From assembly GCF_019097595.1 (NCBI RefSeq), contig NC_080735.1, positions 15,167,917 to 15,231,916 of the forward strand: a stretch of 64,000 bases of DNA. The letters are read 5' to 3'. Source of the DNA: Hemibagrus wyckioides (Eukaryota > Chordata > Actinopteri > Siluriformes > Bagridae). How positions within the stretch are numbered: the first letter of the stretch is position 1; every line of letters starts with the position of its first letter. The notes under the pieces are model-generated. The model worked only from the letters and a program-made list of their open reading frames with translations. It was not told the DNA's origin and ran no database searches. Shown piece by piece: positions 11,540 to 24,892 of this stretch. The position numbers were made by a program, and so were the translations under genes.

Positions 11540-12280
11540 CATCAAGGAATATGTTAATTTTAAGTTGATTTTGACTACAGTCTTTGCATCTGCTTTTCCT
11601 ACTGGAAAGACTTATTTCCACCAAGACCATGCATCCATGATCACAAGACAACACTTTTTTCCCTTCACATTGTGTTAGTTTTAATGAAATAGTTCACCAA
11701 GTGCTCAAAAGGGCCACCTGGCTCTGGAATAGAAAGAGAAGATTTAAGCGATGCGCCTCTAGCATTCTGTTTTACACATATCATACAAAGAGGTGTCATT
11801 CCTGTTCTGCCAAATGTACCATACCTTGATTTGTCCAGACCAAAGCTCAGGTTGCCAACATATCGGAATAGTGTTTTGGGCAAGCATGGTTTGTTTGAAG
11901 GTCCATACCATTAACAATCCTTTAGGTATTTCCCTTTTTTTTCTTGTAAGGGGATGTGTTGCTCAGAATGTATTAGATCAGCAAAAGACATGTCTCTGTC
12001 ATGTTTATGTGTGTCTGAAAGGGGAAGTGAAGCTGCTTGCTTTGCAGTGTCATATGAAGTTTTCCTTTCAAACTGAGTCTGTCTTATGTGTGTGTGCAAT
12101 ACATTTACAGATAGCTAAACTCTTCTGGTGTTCTGCTTCTAAGACTTCTAAGATAAGATCTTTGTATGAATCGGTTACCAGTTGATGTGACTATACCACA
12201 GTTATCCCTATTTCATGCAAAACAGTGACAGATGAAGAATACATATTGACTGTCAGCGTATACAGTTAAGGTAATTATTT
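11540..12280. other. Noncoding stretch
   Basis: No domain, repeat end or splice-supported exon recognised. Short open frames here have no coding support. Confidence 0.4.
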
Positions 12281-12283
12281 GCA

Positions 12284-12460
12284 GTGGTGGACAGTAACGA
12301 AATAAATGTAATTCGTTACTGTACTTAAGTATCTTTTTCCATTATCTGTACTTCACTACAGTATAAGTACTACAGTAATTTTTTTCACTTTCACTACATT
12401 TTAAAGTAACGTATCTTATTTTCTACTCCATTACACTATCCCACATCTCTCTTGCTTGAA
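12284..12460 (+). mobile_element. hAT-like terminal fragment
   Basis: Begins CAGTGGTGGACAGTAACGAA and continues with alternating TACTTAAGTA and ACTTTCACT motifs, much like the end at 20729 and the inverted end at 26106. Only one end is recognised. Confidence 0.5.
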
Positions 12461-13400
12461 TTGAAAAAAGAAAAAAAGAAAAAAATCTGTTGTCCAATTG
12501 CAACACAGCAAGCAAACCACTGTACAGCACATGCATTATTTATGCATTATTTGGTTTCATTAAATGCAGCAAGTGCAAACGGTTTGGTAGAGCATTACAA
12601 CTGTAGTGTCACAGCCTGAAACTGTAGCTTATGATGGAAGAAAGCTCTGACCCCATCCTGCCAACCGCACACCTATGGTCTTACCCGCAGGATTTTTTTC
12701 AAGCTGTAGAACAGAAGAATTTTGATTTTCAGACACCTGTTCTGCCTCAATGACATACAATTTTGTCTTAGGATTCTGCATCATATTTGTGAAAACATTT
12801 AGAAGCATGTCCTGTGATCATAATGCATAAATCTGTATTTATCTTAAGTATGTCGTGCATTGCTATATTTTAGTTAGCAAGGTAAGCTAATGTAATTAGT
12901 AACTCTTGAGCAGTAGTCTATATTAACGTTACTGGTGTTATACAGCAACGACATAACGCAATAGGTCAACTTTTCATTGTAGATATTTGATATCACCAAG
13001 TAAATTTTCTTTTTCATAGGTTTTTTTTATGTTTTCATAGGGTTTTTTTTATGTAAAGCAGCATAAGATTAGCATTAGTTAACTAAATACTGAAATATTG
13101 ACTGTGCTGAATTTTAACTTTGTTCTTCTGAATCTGCATAGCAAGATTTCTGTTGAAGTGAATCTGCATCCTTGCTTGTCATTTGTTTAAAACTGATTCC
13201 CCAGGACACAGACATTTCAAACAATAATAAACAAGACAAATCTCATAAGACTGCTCAGAAGGAAAAAAAAAACTCTGATTAATAAATTCTGATGACTGAT
13301 TAATAAAAAAGACAAATGATGTGCATAAACTGTTGTAATTCTTAAATACTTCTTATTTACAGATTATAACAAAAGAAATTGTCAGTGATTTTGGAGAAGA
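12461..13400. other. Noncoding stretch and 3' flank of unit 2
   Basis: Up to about 13.2 kb nothing is recognised. From 13.2 kb the sequence parallels the 3' flanks of unit 1 (730-905) and unit 3 (29.6-29.83 kb), which marks the end of the duplicated segment. Confidence 0.5.
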
Positions 13401-14459
13401 TGCAAATCCTTGTAAATTGTGAATTTGATTTTATAAGGGCTGCATTTACAGTAGTACTACCGACGGGTTTCCAAAGATGTAAAAATTTCAAGCTTAAGGG
13501 CAGGAATTAGCTAAAAATATCCTTCTTGGGTAATCCGTGATGTCACTGAGCCTTTACTATCAAGTCCACACTATTTGGGGTTGTTTGTTTAGTTCTATGT
13601 ATTGAGTTTGCCTTAAACTTCATTTATTATATTTATCATAGAGCATGGTTGTAAATCCTTGGCAGTATCATGGTTAAATATGTAAAAACATAGTTAAGAT
13701 AAAGAAAAAACAAACAAACAAACAAAAAAAACCCCACACAATTCAATTTTAGGCTAATGGTATCCTAAGTCTGTAACCTATTGGACCAGTGTTAATGTAT
13801 TCATTGATAGAGACTTAAATCACTTTTGTATGTCACTCTGGATAAGAGCATCTGCCATATGCCAGAAGTACAATAGTAAATTCAAGGCTTGTTGTCAACG
13901 ACACAACCACAGTTTTAAAAAAAAAGTACTGAATGGTAAATATGATAAATGGTAAAAATGACCTATTTCAGTAATGGCAGAGGTATCCATCAATGTGAAG
14001 TGTAGTCACTGTGTCCACTGGTATACGGTGTTTGGACGTGCAGTATTCCAGGCTATTCACCATCCCCTGAACAAATAAAGTGTAAGCTTATGTAATACAA
14101 ATTCTTTAAATCCTTATTTCTTTTCTCTATAATATCACACCTCATAGCATTCTGGTTTACTATCCATGATGATATCAAAAGCTTCTTCTTGGACAAAGGG
14201 GCCTCCTGGTGCCTCCTCTTCATTCTCCCAATTCCTGCACCTGTGAAGACCAATGTCAAGATTAGTCTGCAAATTGATTGCAAAGCTGAAATAAAATGTT
14301 TTAACATTTAATTGTCTTTGCCAGATTCTAGGGAGAATTTTAAACTAATCTAATGCATTTTGTCTTAAAATGAAAATACATTTATTATACCATTTACAAT
14401 CCCTTGGAAGGGATAAATATGATTTGTTCTGTTGTGGTTAAGCATAATTAATGTTATAA

Positions 14460-15470
14460 TGATGAATCTGTAATCATGGGGTTATCTAAACTAAAAAACT
14501 GCAGAAACCTGTATAACCCAGATAAACGTATTAATATTCATTTTAAATGCAGGTATGGACCCATAGTTTAGTTGACTGAATGTGAATAGTTGGTTCATTA
14601 AGAAATGGTGTAAAGGATAAAATTCATTAGCCAACAAGGACTGATGTAATGAGGTCATGTGACTTCTTTATGTGATTGATAACTCATTTAAAATGACTTA
14701 ATATGTTGTAAAATGATTTGTGTTAAAATGCTTTAAATATGCAGGAGAATGTGATACAAATAAAATACAGATTCTTTTTATATGTTTTATTAAGATATTA
14801 GTCATTTGCCAGGTCATAGGTCATGGGGGTGCACAGGCAGGAAGAATAAGAAGGAATTGGGAGCAGAGTTAGAGTTAGGTGTTCAATCCGAACACTGATT
14901 ATAGTGCTTCCGTCCAGGGTGGAAAAACACGTCAGAAAGACTTTGACATCGCCGTTTTGAGTTGTCGTTTATTGCAGCATTGTAAGAACATTGCTACTGG
15001 ACTTGTGGATAGCTGGCTCGACTGGCAGGTACTGGTTTTGACGGTGTGTATTCCGAAAGGCTTCAAGGCTCCGCCTCTCTTCTCCACTGACTCTTCTCTG
15101 GATCTGGCACATGTATGGTGTAAAATCGGCTAAAAGTAGTACTTTCCTTTCGTGGCCCTCGTGGGTAGAGTGACCATTTGTCTTAGCTTCTATGAACCCC
15201 AGCTTTGTACAAGCCTACAACAGTTAGCCTGAGCACTTCTAATTGCACTTTTATTTAATTTATTTCATTATAGTTTATGGCCATTTATTGAAAAATTGTT
15301 GAGTTTGTTATTATTAATAATTTCTTTTGAAAGTGACCTGTGGTAAGAAAGTGCATTGAGTTCAATTTGAATATAGTAAGTTTTTTTTATTACAATTTTT
15401 ATCGTGTAGTTCATGTATATGTGAAGCTGACAGGGGTTAAGAATCTATTAATTGAAGTGTGTGATTATAT
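14460..15470. other. Noncoding stretch within unit 2
   Basis: The first 100 bp resemble introns of units 1 and 3. From about 14.8 to 15.25 kb there is more GC-balanced sequence that I do not recognise; it could be an old LTR or other repeat. Confidence 0.35.
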
Positions 15471-15473
15471 ATA

Positions 15474-16205
15474 CACTACTCACAAAAAGTTTCGGGTGAA
15501 ATTTCAGGATGCACCTAAAATGCACTATAACATTTACAGGTGAACTTAATTTGACCTTCTCTACACTTTTGAATGCACATGTCCAACTGTTCAGTATTTC
15601 AGTACTTTTTGCATAACTTGCTGTTCTCTAACAAGGTGCTTAACGGCAAAATTCACAACTGGTGTTTGATCCATGAATCAACCAATAGATTCAATTAGAA
15701 TTGGTATTTAAACAGTCCTCTTCATCATGCTGTTCACATTTTGACATCATGAGACCAAGACGACACCTAACAATTGATCAACAGTACCTCGCCACTGTGA
15801 GGATTCAAACAGGATGTTCTCAGAGGGAAGTGGTCACTGAGCTTAGAGTTTCACAGAGTGTCATCAACAGTTGCGACAGAGATACAGAGAGTCACAGAAA
15901 GGCATAGAAGTGGACGTCCTTTGGCCACATCCCACATTGATGACCGCTTCATTGTGAACAGTGCCCTGTGGAACCGGATGATGAATGCCACTCAACTCCA
16001 GGCACATTTAAAGGAGGTGAGAGGCACCCGAGTGTCATGTCAGACCATTTGAAACCGTTTACATCAACGTGGTCTGTGTGCTAGACGACCTGCAAGGGTA
16101 CCTGACCACACCACCAGGCACAGGTGTCATCGTCTTGCATGGGCCAGGGAGCATTTACACTGGACGAGGGACCAGTGGACCAGTATACCTCATAGCCCTC
16201 TGTTT
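15474..16205 (+). mobile_element. Tc1/mariner-like element, truncated
   Basis: Starts after a TA with CACTACTCACAAAAAGT, a Tc1-type terminus. From 15749 it encodes the start of a transposase (MRPRRHLTIDQQYLATVRIQ...), followed after frameshifts by HRSGRPLATSHIDDRFIV, typical of the helix-turn-helix DNA-binding half. The catalytic half and right terminal repeat are missing. It replaces part of unit 2. Confidence 0.75.
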
Positions 16206-17299
16206 TGATCACAACAAACAAGTCAAATGCTGATCCTTTGGAAATTCTATACTGTGTTTTTTCTTCGTGCTGTCACTTCATATTCACACGACTGTTACAG
16301 CAAGTACTTTTATTGAGTCAAGGCCTAAAGTGGAAAGTGATGTCACTCTCATTGTTTACAAAATCCAATGTAAATCTGTATCATTTTGTATGCCATGTGA
16401 TGAATAATATGAATACATATGACTGACCGTTTGCCAAGACAGCCCCTTGGAAGTACAAAGTCATTCCTTCTCTCAGCCCTTCAGGGATTTTGCATATGTA
16501 AGGAATGGTTTGTGGAGAGTGTAAGCATATTGCAAGCATGGATAGGAGATAAAATATTTTATAGAAACAAAACACACACAAGTTAACTGAACTGGACCTT
16601 ATCATACACAATATTTAATTCTTCATTTTAAGACTAGTACCAAGCAAGCCATCTAGCTAAATCACTTGTTTATTTTTTTTTTTTTACAAGGAAAAAGAAC
16701 AATCTTTAAAAAGTCTTTAAATCCACCAGGTTTGGCAACGTAGTGCAATTTTTATGAATAATTAATAGATTTGTTTAATTCTACGTGTTTAATGTGATTT
16801 AGGGTTGTTTGAATAATTGCTACTCACAGGATAGTTGAAAACATTTATAACCTCTGACATGTTAGTAGACAGAGACCATCGTGACATGCCAAAAGTGGTC
16901 ATTATTTTAGTCCTGAGTTCATTAATGAGGGAAGGCATGGAAAAGTTCTGTGGAAAAGAGATTATGCACAGTAATAAACAACTATTAATAATTAACACCA
17001 CTATTAATAATTCATTTAATTCATTTCATTTTTTTTTGTTTGTGTATATCCATATACTGTGTGTGTAGTAGAATGTCTGAACTTCAATGTATTACAAGGA
17101 ACTAAAATGAATTTCCATTTTAGAATTTAATTCTGATTTCACAAATAAAAAATAAGACTAAAAAAAAGAGTAACTAGAAAAATGTCATTTTATCAAATTC
17201 TAGATTTTTTTTTTTTTAAAGTTACATTTAACTATTAAGAATATAACTCATATATATGCATGAACAGGAATTATATAAAATTATATAATCTTAACTGAC

Positions 17300-19491
17300 C
17301 CATTGGTCCACTGTGACAATCAGCTTCCCTTCAGGGGTAAGGGGGACAGAGTGACTGTGTACACAGTGTTCTGTGTATTTGACGTGTCTATGATTGTCCA
17401 TTCCTCAACATCATTTGCTGAATCAGTTGATGGTATCATCCTGTACTCAACTCTGAAGTGAACTGTCTCTCCAATTTGGGATTTTGAAAGCTTCAGGGTG
17501 ACTTTCCAATCACTGTGTATTGTGCTATATTTATATTTATATATTTTTTATATATTTTTATATTTATGTTTATTTCTATTTGCACTACCTCAACCGCTGC
17601 TACTGTATTTTTGCACAATACATGTTGTCAGGCCGCTATATATATGTGACAATCATATATGTTATTAGTCAGATGGCTTTTTCTACAGTTTCATCATTTC
17701 ATTTTATTTCATTTCACTTACATTTCATTGCACATGTTCTTTTTTCTTTTTTCGGCACTAAGTATCCTGTGTTTTTGTTGTCTTTTGTACTTATTGTTTT
17801 TGCACTGTCTTGTGTCATTGCTCTGTTTACACCTAGTTGCACACTTTGCACTTTATGTGGTTTGAACAAACTTCTGTCCTAGCTCTATGTTGCTTTTTTA
17901 TGTTTAAACTATATGTTGTATGTTTATGTAGCACCAGGTCCTGGAAAAAAGGTGTTTCATTTCATTATGTACTGTATCAGCTATATGTGGTTGAAATGAC
18001 AATAAAGCTTCTTGAATCTTGAATCCTGAATCACTGGTCTCCACCTCAGGTTTGGGAGGTTTGGATACAGGCTGGAACTAAGGATCTGTCAGAAGGCCAT
18101 TCTGATAAAGCCGGATGAAGATTCCTGGATTGCTGGTGTCAGATATGGAGGCAATAATGCATTTGATTGTCTTTTCATTTCTATTGATCTTAGAAAACGT
18201 TGTAAAGAGAGAACGATTCTGCCTCATGCCCTCTGAAATGTCAGGAATAGTGAATCAAGGAGATGCTGCATGGAAAGAGACATCTTTCTCACTTGTCTGC
18301 CCCGACACTGTAAATCCTTCGTATTTCTCACAACCTTGTAAATCTGCTAGGTAAGAGTCTTCATAATTTAGAGATGTAAATGACAAACATACCACTGCAT
18401 CAACATCAGGATGAAAACAGATGGAACTGAGTGACTCTGATGATTTCACAACTGTGAGTTCCATCAGCCCACTGGTATATGAGCTTAGTAAATTTAATTC
18501 AGATGAAATGTCCACTAACCATTTGTTCATGTTGCTTGCATTGAAGGGTGATGTGTAAAGGATGTTCAGGATGTCCTCCAGTGCCTTGTCCTCTTGTCCC
18601 CCACCACGAATAGCTGGCATCACTCTGCACAGTGCATTTTGGAACAAACTTTTATAATTCTTGTGTAATGCCTGAAACTTTAGGAACCTGTCTTCTAGGT
18701 CAAGGAACTTATCCATTACTGGTCTTTTGATCAAATTATTGCATATTCTCTCCACTTCACCCAGCTCCTCCAGCAAACTTTCTGTTTCACACACCAGGCT
18801 CAAATTAATATCTCTCACCAACTGTATAGCATTATAATTTAAAGATTGAGAGGATACAGCCACACGGTTAGAGGAACACCTTTATCTTGTTGCTTCATCA
18901 GAGCAGGCACCTTCTTGTACACCTCCAGGGCTTCCTTGTATGTTGTGGGGTTTTTTTCAAGTTCAAAGTCACCATAAAATGTGACACTAATATTCTAAAC
19001 CATTTTTCTTTCCTCTTCAGTCATCTTAAAGGATGCTTCCCCATCTAGGGAAAGTTTAGGGATCTTTTTGTCCATTGCATGAAGGTTTCCTTCAATTTCC
19101 TGTTTGCTCCTATTTTATGCACTTTTATAACCAAATACCATGAGCTCCATACAGTACAGATGTAACTACATGAGTGGCTGTTTTCTGGTCAAATGTGGAT
19201 AGGTGATATTACCAAGCTCCTTCATAGTGAGCTGCACAAATTTTATTGTCTGGTTGTATTGCATAGTAACTCTGCACTGATGTGCTGAGGATTTGATGTC
19301 TAGCAGGTACTTGGCTGATCCTCCAACCTCAACCAATCCACTTAAGAAACTGGCTTTAAGGGAAGCATTTATATTTAGGAGGTTTGCCTTATCACTGAGA
19401 CTGTCAGAGGCAGCAAATTTCAGATGTATTTTAGGCTTCTGATGCACATCAAGGTCATCACACAATGCATTATTATCCCATAAAGTAACAT
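17300..19491 (-). pseudogene. Unit 2 exon 2, interrupted
   Basis: Matches the 1,760-nt exon of units 1 and 3 from acceptor (19491) to donor (17300) but is disrupted. Stretches 18255-18863 and 19195-19491 still read as family protein. The FN3 part is split by the element at 17516-18028, flanked by AATCACTG on both sides. Confidence 0.85.
17516..18028 (+). mobile_element. Rex1-like 3' tail insertion in unit 2
   Basis: A 513-bp insertion with 8-bp target duplication AATCACTG (17508-17515 and 18029-18036), ending in a GACAATAAAGCTTC motif and a TTGAATC repeat tail. The uninterrupted sequence in unit 3 (39298-39315) confirms the insertion site. Confidence 0.85.
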
Positions 19492-19529
19492 CTGAAACCG
19501 GACAGTGATAAGAAATGCCAGCCAATTTA

Positions 19530-20170
19530 AAAATATTAATAATTTATTAAATATTTATGATGATATATTTGAAAAATATAGGCTGCGGAAAGAAAATATA
19601 AATTTTTAGAGCAATAAAACTTTATAATCAATAGTCTCCTTCGCTTTTGCTATAACATCACACTGCCAGGTTTATACTTTCTTACAATGTACTAAGCCCC
19701 AGCTGGCAAATTAACACCACCATGGAAATGGAATCCTAAAGCAGATTTATATGTCTATACGTTTTCCAATTCATGTAATTTTATCCTTTTATTTCTAAAT
19801 TAATTTAATAATTCATCATATCATTTGTTTATTTCAGCCCCCATATAGAAGTGACAATAAGAATTCAAGTCATTAGACATTTTTAATCATTTATGAGGTG
19901 GGTCAAGAAACTTCTGATATTTCATATTACACACAGTATGGATAGAGCATGTTTTATTATTGACTTTAATATTATTTTATAATGAAATTTTATACTTTGA
20001 AATAATAAACTCAAATAATGATTTGCCTGTTTCAGCCACCATATAGCAGTGACTATATGGGTATGAAATTCATGTCATAAGGTTTGATTTTTTCAAACAC
20101 TTCTGAGGTATTATTACTGGCCATTACTTTAGACTGCAAATAGGTAAAAAAATAAGAATTATGTAAACTG
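19530..20170. other. First intron of unit 2
   Basis: AT-rich intron that parallels 40.8-41.09 kb in unit 3, including the phrase 'gcccccatatagaagtgac'. No further features. Confidence 0.5.
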
Positions 20171-20464
20171 CACCTGAAATAAAGGAGTCGCTCTGGCAAT
20201 CATACAATATGCCAGGATACAGAGGTCTTCCCAGGGCAGATATTTCTATACATCTGAAATGCATGACTTTTAAAAGAGAAAAAAAAGACTGACAAATGAG
20301 ATGAGAAGATTTGACAATGCATAAAACTGTCAGTGATCAAGGTTGTAATCTTAGAATAACAATGATTTTGAGGAAGTTAACATAGGATTTTGTGGAGGTT
20401 CTACAAAATTAAAGAATTTAAGGAGAAGTTTTCAAAAAGTGTATGGTATGATGTATGATGTACT

Positions 20465-20700
20465 TTCAGTAACCTCTTTATCCTGGCCAAGATCACACAG
20501 ATCAGGTCCCTATGCCATAGTAGTAAGGCAGGAATTGATTCATGTATCACAGGCCACCATGCACACACAATTACACACTCACTCACACCTATATGCAATT
20601 TGTTTTTGCCAGTTCATCTACTGGCATGTTTTTTAGAGGTGGGAGGAGACTGGAGACCCGAAAGAAAAAACACATGAACATGGGGAAAATGTGCACAGAA
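20465..20700 (+). repeat. Interspersed repeat shared with 41765-42030
   Basis: Both copies share 'cctctttatcctggcca', 'ccaccatgcacacac' and a GGAGACTGGAGA block, and both lie upstream of coding exon 1 of their unit. It was therefore present before the units were duplicated. Confidence 0.6.
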
Positions 20701-21254
20701 ACACAAATAGATTATGTGGCAGTAAGATCAGTGGTGGAGGTAACGAATTACAACTACTCACGTTACAGTAATTAAGTACATCTTTTGGGTATTTGTACTT
20801 TTAAGAGTATATTTTTAAGTCTGTAATTTTACTTGTACTTAAGTACAAATTATGCTAAGTAATTTATTTCGTTATTTTTAAAATCACAATTCGTTACTGA
20901 GTACAACTGCAGTTTCAATTAATATTTCAACCAATGACCGGCATTCTGATAAAAAATAAAATAAAAATATCTCATCTTAACAGACCAATGAAAAGCCTGG
21001 TATTTGAACCGAAAAACAAAAATTTACGTGAGCTGACCGTGATCATACAGTGAAAGAGTTATTGACTGAAGGTTTGGGACACATGGAGATTCAAGACAGC
21101 AACGATGATAAATCTAAAGAATGCAGAAATGACGACGACACAGAGGAGGATGAGTGCCCATGGCCACACCTGGAGGAGATGTTCCCCTACACTGAAAAAA
21201 ATCTGGAGTGAAATTTACTTGAAAAAAGCTAGGCAACAATTTACACACACAAAT

Positions 21255-21450
21255 TCAAGTAAAGTTTACAAGAGATAATCCCAAGTAAATTATACTAAGA
21301 TAAACAAAGTACTTTCTGTCTAAATATTTAAGTAAAGTGTACTTGAAATATTCTGTTCAATAGATAATCCCAAGTAAATTATACCAAGACAAACGAAGTA
21401 CTTTCTGTCCAGATATTTAAGTAAAATACAGTAATATTTTGTTCTTGGTA
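21255..21450. repeat. Direct duplication of about 100 bp
   Basis: The block starting 'agataatcccaagtaaatta' occurs at about 21270 and again at about 21363, followed each time by a shared AAGTACTTTCTGTC segment. Confidence 0.7.
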
Positions 21451-21621
21451 CAAATATTTACTTACTTTTCTTAAGTAATCTTTATTAAAATGTTTCTATA
21501 TAAGTACTTGTTTTTTTTAATTTTTTATTCAGTTATATTTGAGTAATGTTTACATAGTATTTTGTTTAATAAAATATACTAATTTACAATATAAGAGAGT
21601 CTTCCAACAACAAGATCAAGA

Positions 21622-22198
21622 TTCAAGATTCAAAAAGCTTTATTGTCATTTCAACCACGTATAGCTGATGCAGTACATAGTGAAATGAAACAACGTTTCT
21701 CCAGGACCTTGGTGCTACATAAACATACAACATATAGTTTAAACACAAAAACAACATAAAGCTAGGATCGAAAGATTCGTCCAAGCCACATAAAGTGTAA
21801 AGGGCTCAGCTAGGTGCAAACAAAGCAACGAAAGACAGTGCAGAAATAAGAAATACAAAAAAAAAAAAAAAAAAAAAGACAACACAAACAAAGGACACTT
21901 TAGCACCGAACGTGCAAGTAACTGTAATGAAATGTATAAAATGAGATGATGATGAACTTCGGGACCTGACAACATGTATTGTGCAAAAATACAATAGCAG
22001 CAGTTGAGGTAGTGGAAAACAGAAATAAACATAAATATGAATATAAATATAGCAGCACATGAAATACACAGCGGTTGAGGTAGTGCAATAAATATCGAAG
22101 AATATAGGTTATGTGAGTGTGAGTATATCCACACAGGTGAGAGAGAGTGAGTGTGGGTGTGTGTATGAGAGACAGAGAGTTATGAACAGTTCAGTCCT

Positions 22199-22229
<31 letters not shown>

Positions 22230-23111
22230 TTTTGTACAGTTCAGTCCTGAGTGTGTGTGTGTGTGTGTGAGAGTTTTGTACAGTTCAGTCCTGGGTGTTG
22301 GGGAGCCTGATGGCTTGAGGAAAGAAACTGTTCAACAGTCTGGTTGTGAGGGCCCAAATGCTTACCAGATGGCATGAGGGTGAAGATTGTATGTGAGGGA
22401 TGTGTGGGGTGTGTAAGAGTGTGTGTGAGGGGTGTGTAGGGTGTGTAAGAGTGTGTGTGGGATCATCCACAATGCTGTTGGCTTTGCGGATGCAGCGTGT
22501 AGTGTAAATGTCCTTGATAGAGGGAAGAGAGACTCCGATGATCTTCTCAGCTGTCCTCACTATCCGCTGAAGGGTCTTGCGATCTGAGATGGTGCAGTTC
22601 CCAAACCAGGCAGTGATGCAGCTGCTCAGGATGCTCTCAATGGTCCCTCTGTAGAACACAGTCAGGATGGGGGGAGGGAGATGGGCTTTCCTCAGCCTCC
22701 TCAGGAAGTAGAGGCACTGCTGGGCTTTCTTGGTGATGGAGCTGGTGTTGAGTGACCAGGAGAAGTCCTCTGCCAGATGAACACCAAGGAATTTGGTGCT
22801 CTTGACGATCTCCACAGAGGATCCGTCGATGGACAGCGGAGAATGGTCACTCTGTGCTCTCCTGAAGTCAACAACCATCTCTTCAGTCTTGTCGACGTTC
22901 AGAGACAGGTTGCTGGGTCTACACCAGGCTGTTAGCCGCTGCACCTCCTCTCTGTAAGCTGACTCGTCGTTCTCGCTGACGAGACCCACCACAGTCGTGT
23001 CATCTGCGAACTTGACGATGTGGTTGGAGCTGTGTATCGCTGCACATTCATGAGTCCGCAAAGTGAACAGCAGTGGACTGAGCACACAGCCCTGGGGAGC
23101 TCCAGTGTTCA
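21622..23111 (-). mobile_element. Rex1-like LINE, 5'-truncated, with reverse transcriptase C-terminal half
   Basis: From 23111 down, the minus strand encodes GAPQGCVLSPLLF, the catalytic FADDTTVVG (22999-23010), [28 protein letters not shown], and the C-terminal [20 protein letters not shown] and LLNSFFPQAIRL of Rex1-type LINEs (CR1 group). The frame is open for about 275 codons. The 3' end is an inverted GACAATAAAGC tail with a TTGAATC repeat at 21622. It lacks endonuclease and the first half of the reverse transcriptase, as usual for incomplete reverse transcription. A (GT)n tract lies at 22200-22270. Confidence 0.8.
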
Positions 23112-24890
23112 GTGTGACAAAAATATCTATATTCAAATGTATATAGTGCATAACCTTTTCAATTTCCTGGATATACAGATACAGTACATATACAATAAGG
23201 TTTATGTGCGTATTATCTGTCATGCAAGATTTTAGCATATCTGTAGAGATCCAAAAAGGGATTAAAAAGCAGTCTATTTGCAATGTACATCATATACCAA
23301 TTCAAACTATGATCAACAATCAGTTAAATAGCTTTATCTTTTCCTCATAATCAAACAGAAAATGTTTGGATAGCAAATTGTAACAGGCCCTTTATTGCCA
23401 ATAATTTTCCTTGGTTTTAGTTTTACACACTCAAATTCACAGTAACATTTTTTTTGTCTGAAATAATAAAAAAAATATATAATTTTGTCAAGTACATAAG
23501 CAGAGAACAGTCACTTTAATATCAGCCATTTACCATGATCACAAGACAGTGGTCACATACATTCCCAACTCTCTCCTGTTCACTTTTTGGTGCTGCTGGA
23601 GGAGCAACATGTTGTGAATACCTAGTGGAAAAGAGCAAAAAGGCCCAAATGTAATGACCTTAATAAACCATATCATAAAAAAACATGTCAAAGTGAATGT
23701 ATGACCTATTTTAATCTACTTACCCTGCACTAGCTGATGATGCCAATTTGCTGAACAAAATGATAGTGATCTGGAAATTACATTAAATGTAACAAATATA
23801 GTCATTATGTTCATGCAAATCTGAACACACAAAATTCTCTGTGACATATTGCAGCATAATAGCAAAATAAAATAAATAAAAAATGAACTCTTCTATAAAT
23901 ATTCCTAAATAAGCATCAGCATCTTCTCACAAGATCAAGCAGTTAACATACCTTCAGTATTGAGTCATGGATGGCATAGCAAGTCAGGCAATCCTGATGT
24001 CTGTCATGAAGAAAATCACATTTTGGGGTGTTAAAAGGCTTGTCAGCAATTAACACACAGACATCATATACGCACAATATTATTGAAGAAAATTGCAGTC
24101 ATGTCATCTTATACAAAAACGTATTTCTGCAGCATTTGATTAATTATATATTATGGCATGTCCTTTAGGAATATAATGAATGAGAATATTGATTGAATAA
24201 CTTGAGAATATTTATTCAATATGAATTTATAAATATTATAATTACAAATATTTATTTATTTAATACTTATTCATTTTCTAAGGACCGTTTCAACCACAAA
24301 GCAATTAACGTTAGTTAACATTATTTTAGCTTAAAACAAGCACAAGCCGACAATTTACCCGAACTTTACACAAGAAAAGAGAGGCAAAATCATCGCAAAG
24401 TCAACGGTTAGCCTAACAGTTAAGTTGCTGACCTAGCATTACGTAGCATGCACTTCAAGGATGGATGGGTTTGGAGCCCTTACATGAGACTGAAACAATG
24501 TAACCTCAGAAGCTAACGTTAAGCAGAAAACAGGTCTGCAGCAGTAATTAGCTGAGAGAAATAGCGAGGATAGTCTGTTTCAAGTCAAGTGACAAGGTTA
24601 CCTAGCCTGCTAACAAGCAAGCTGGCTAGCTTCCTCCCCATCGGCTAACAGTAATGTTAACGCTACTGTTACGTATTTGGTGGTGGTGACTTCGGTTGAC
24701 AAGCTACAAGCAGGAGCTCAACTTTACTCATGTAATAAATATAATATATACTGGGCCTAGTATAGTATGAATATATATACTAATATATTCAGTGTATAGA
24801 GGGAGGAAAGGTGACAGTGTGATGATGCAGTGTAAACACTGTTAACCATCTGCTGTGATTTCGGCTTACAAGACTTAAGCCTCTAATCTA
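23112..24890. other. Noncoding stretch
   Basis: Apart from its position between the two hAT-like ends nothing is recognised. There is GC-balanced sequence near 24.3-24.7 kb that could be a decayed CpG-rich region. Confidence 0.35.
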
Positions 24891-24892
24891 AA

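Larger units (their letters stand above)
13400..20264 (-). pseudogene. Stonustoxin-like/FN3/galectin unit 2, broken copy
   Basis: Exon 1 is at 20174-20264 and the remains of exon 2 at 17300-19491. The 40-codon linker exon (16828-16947) is intact. A first-galectin exon lies near 16440-16510, and second-galectin remnants near 14385-14450, 14150-14285 and 13975-14070. Visible breaks: an in-frame TAG at 18995-18997; a 5-nt loss near 19193 that shifts the frame; a 513-bp retroposon at 17516-18028 in the FN3 part; acceptor AG changed to AA at 16510-16511; a deletion removing the galectin sugar-binding strand; and loss of most of the last exon. A Tc1 element sits where the rest of the first galectin domain should be. 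It cannot encode the full protein. Confidence 0.85.

Noticed and set aside
22285..23283. A 332-codon protein gene at 22.3-23.3 kb
   Set aside because: The first 57 codons are unrelated flank read into a 5'-truncated LINE; only 22285-23111 is reverse transcriptase.
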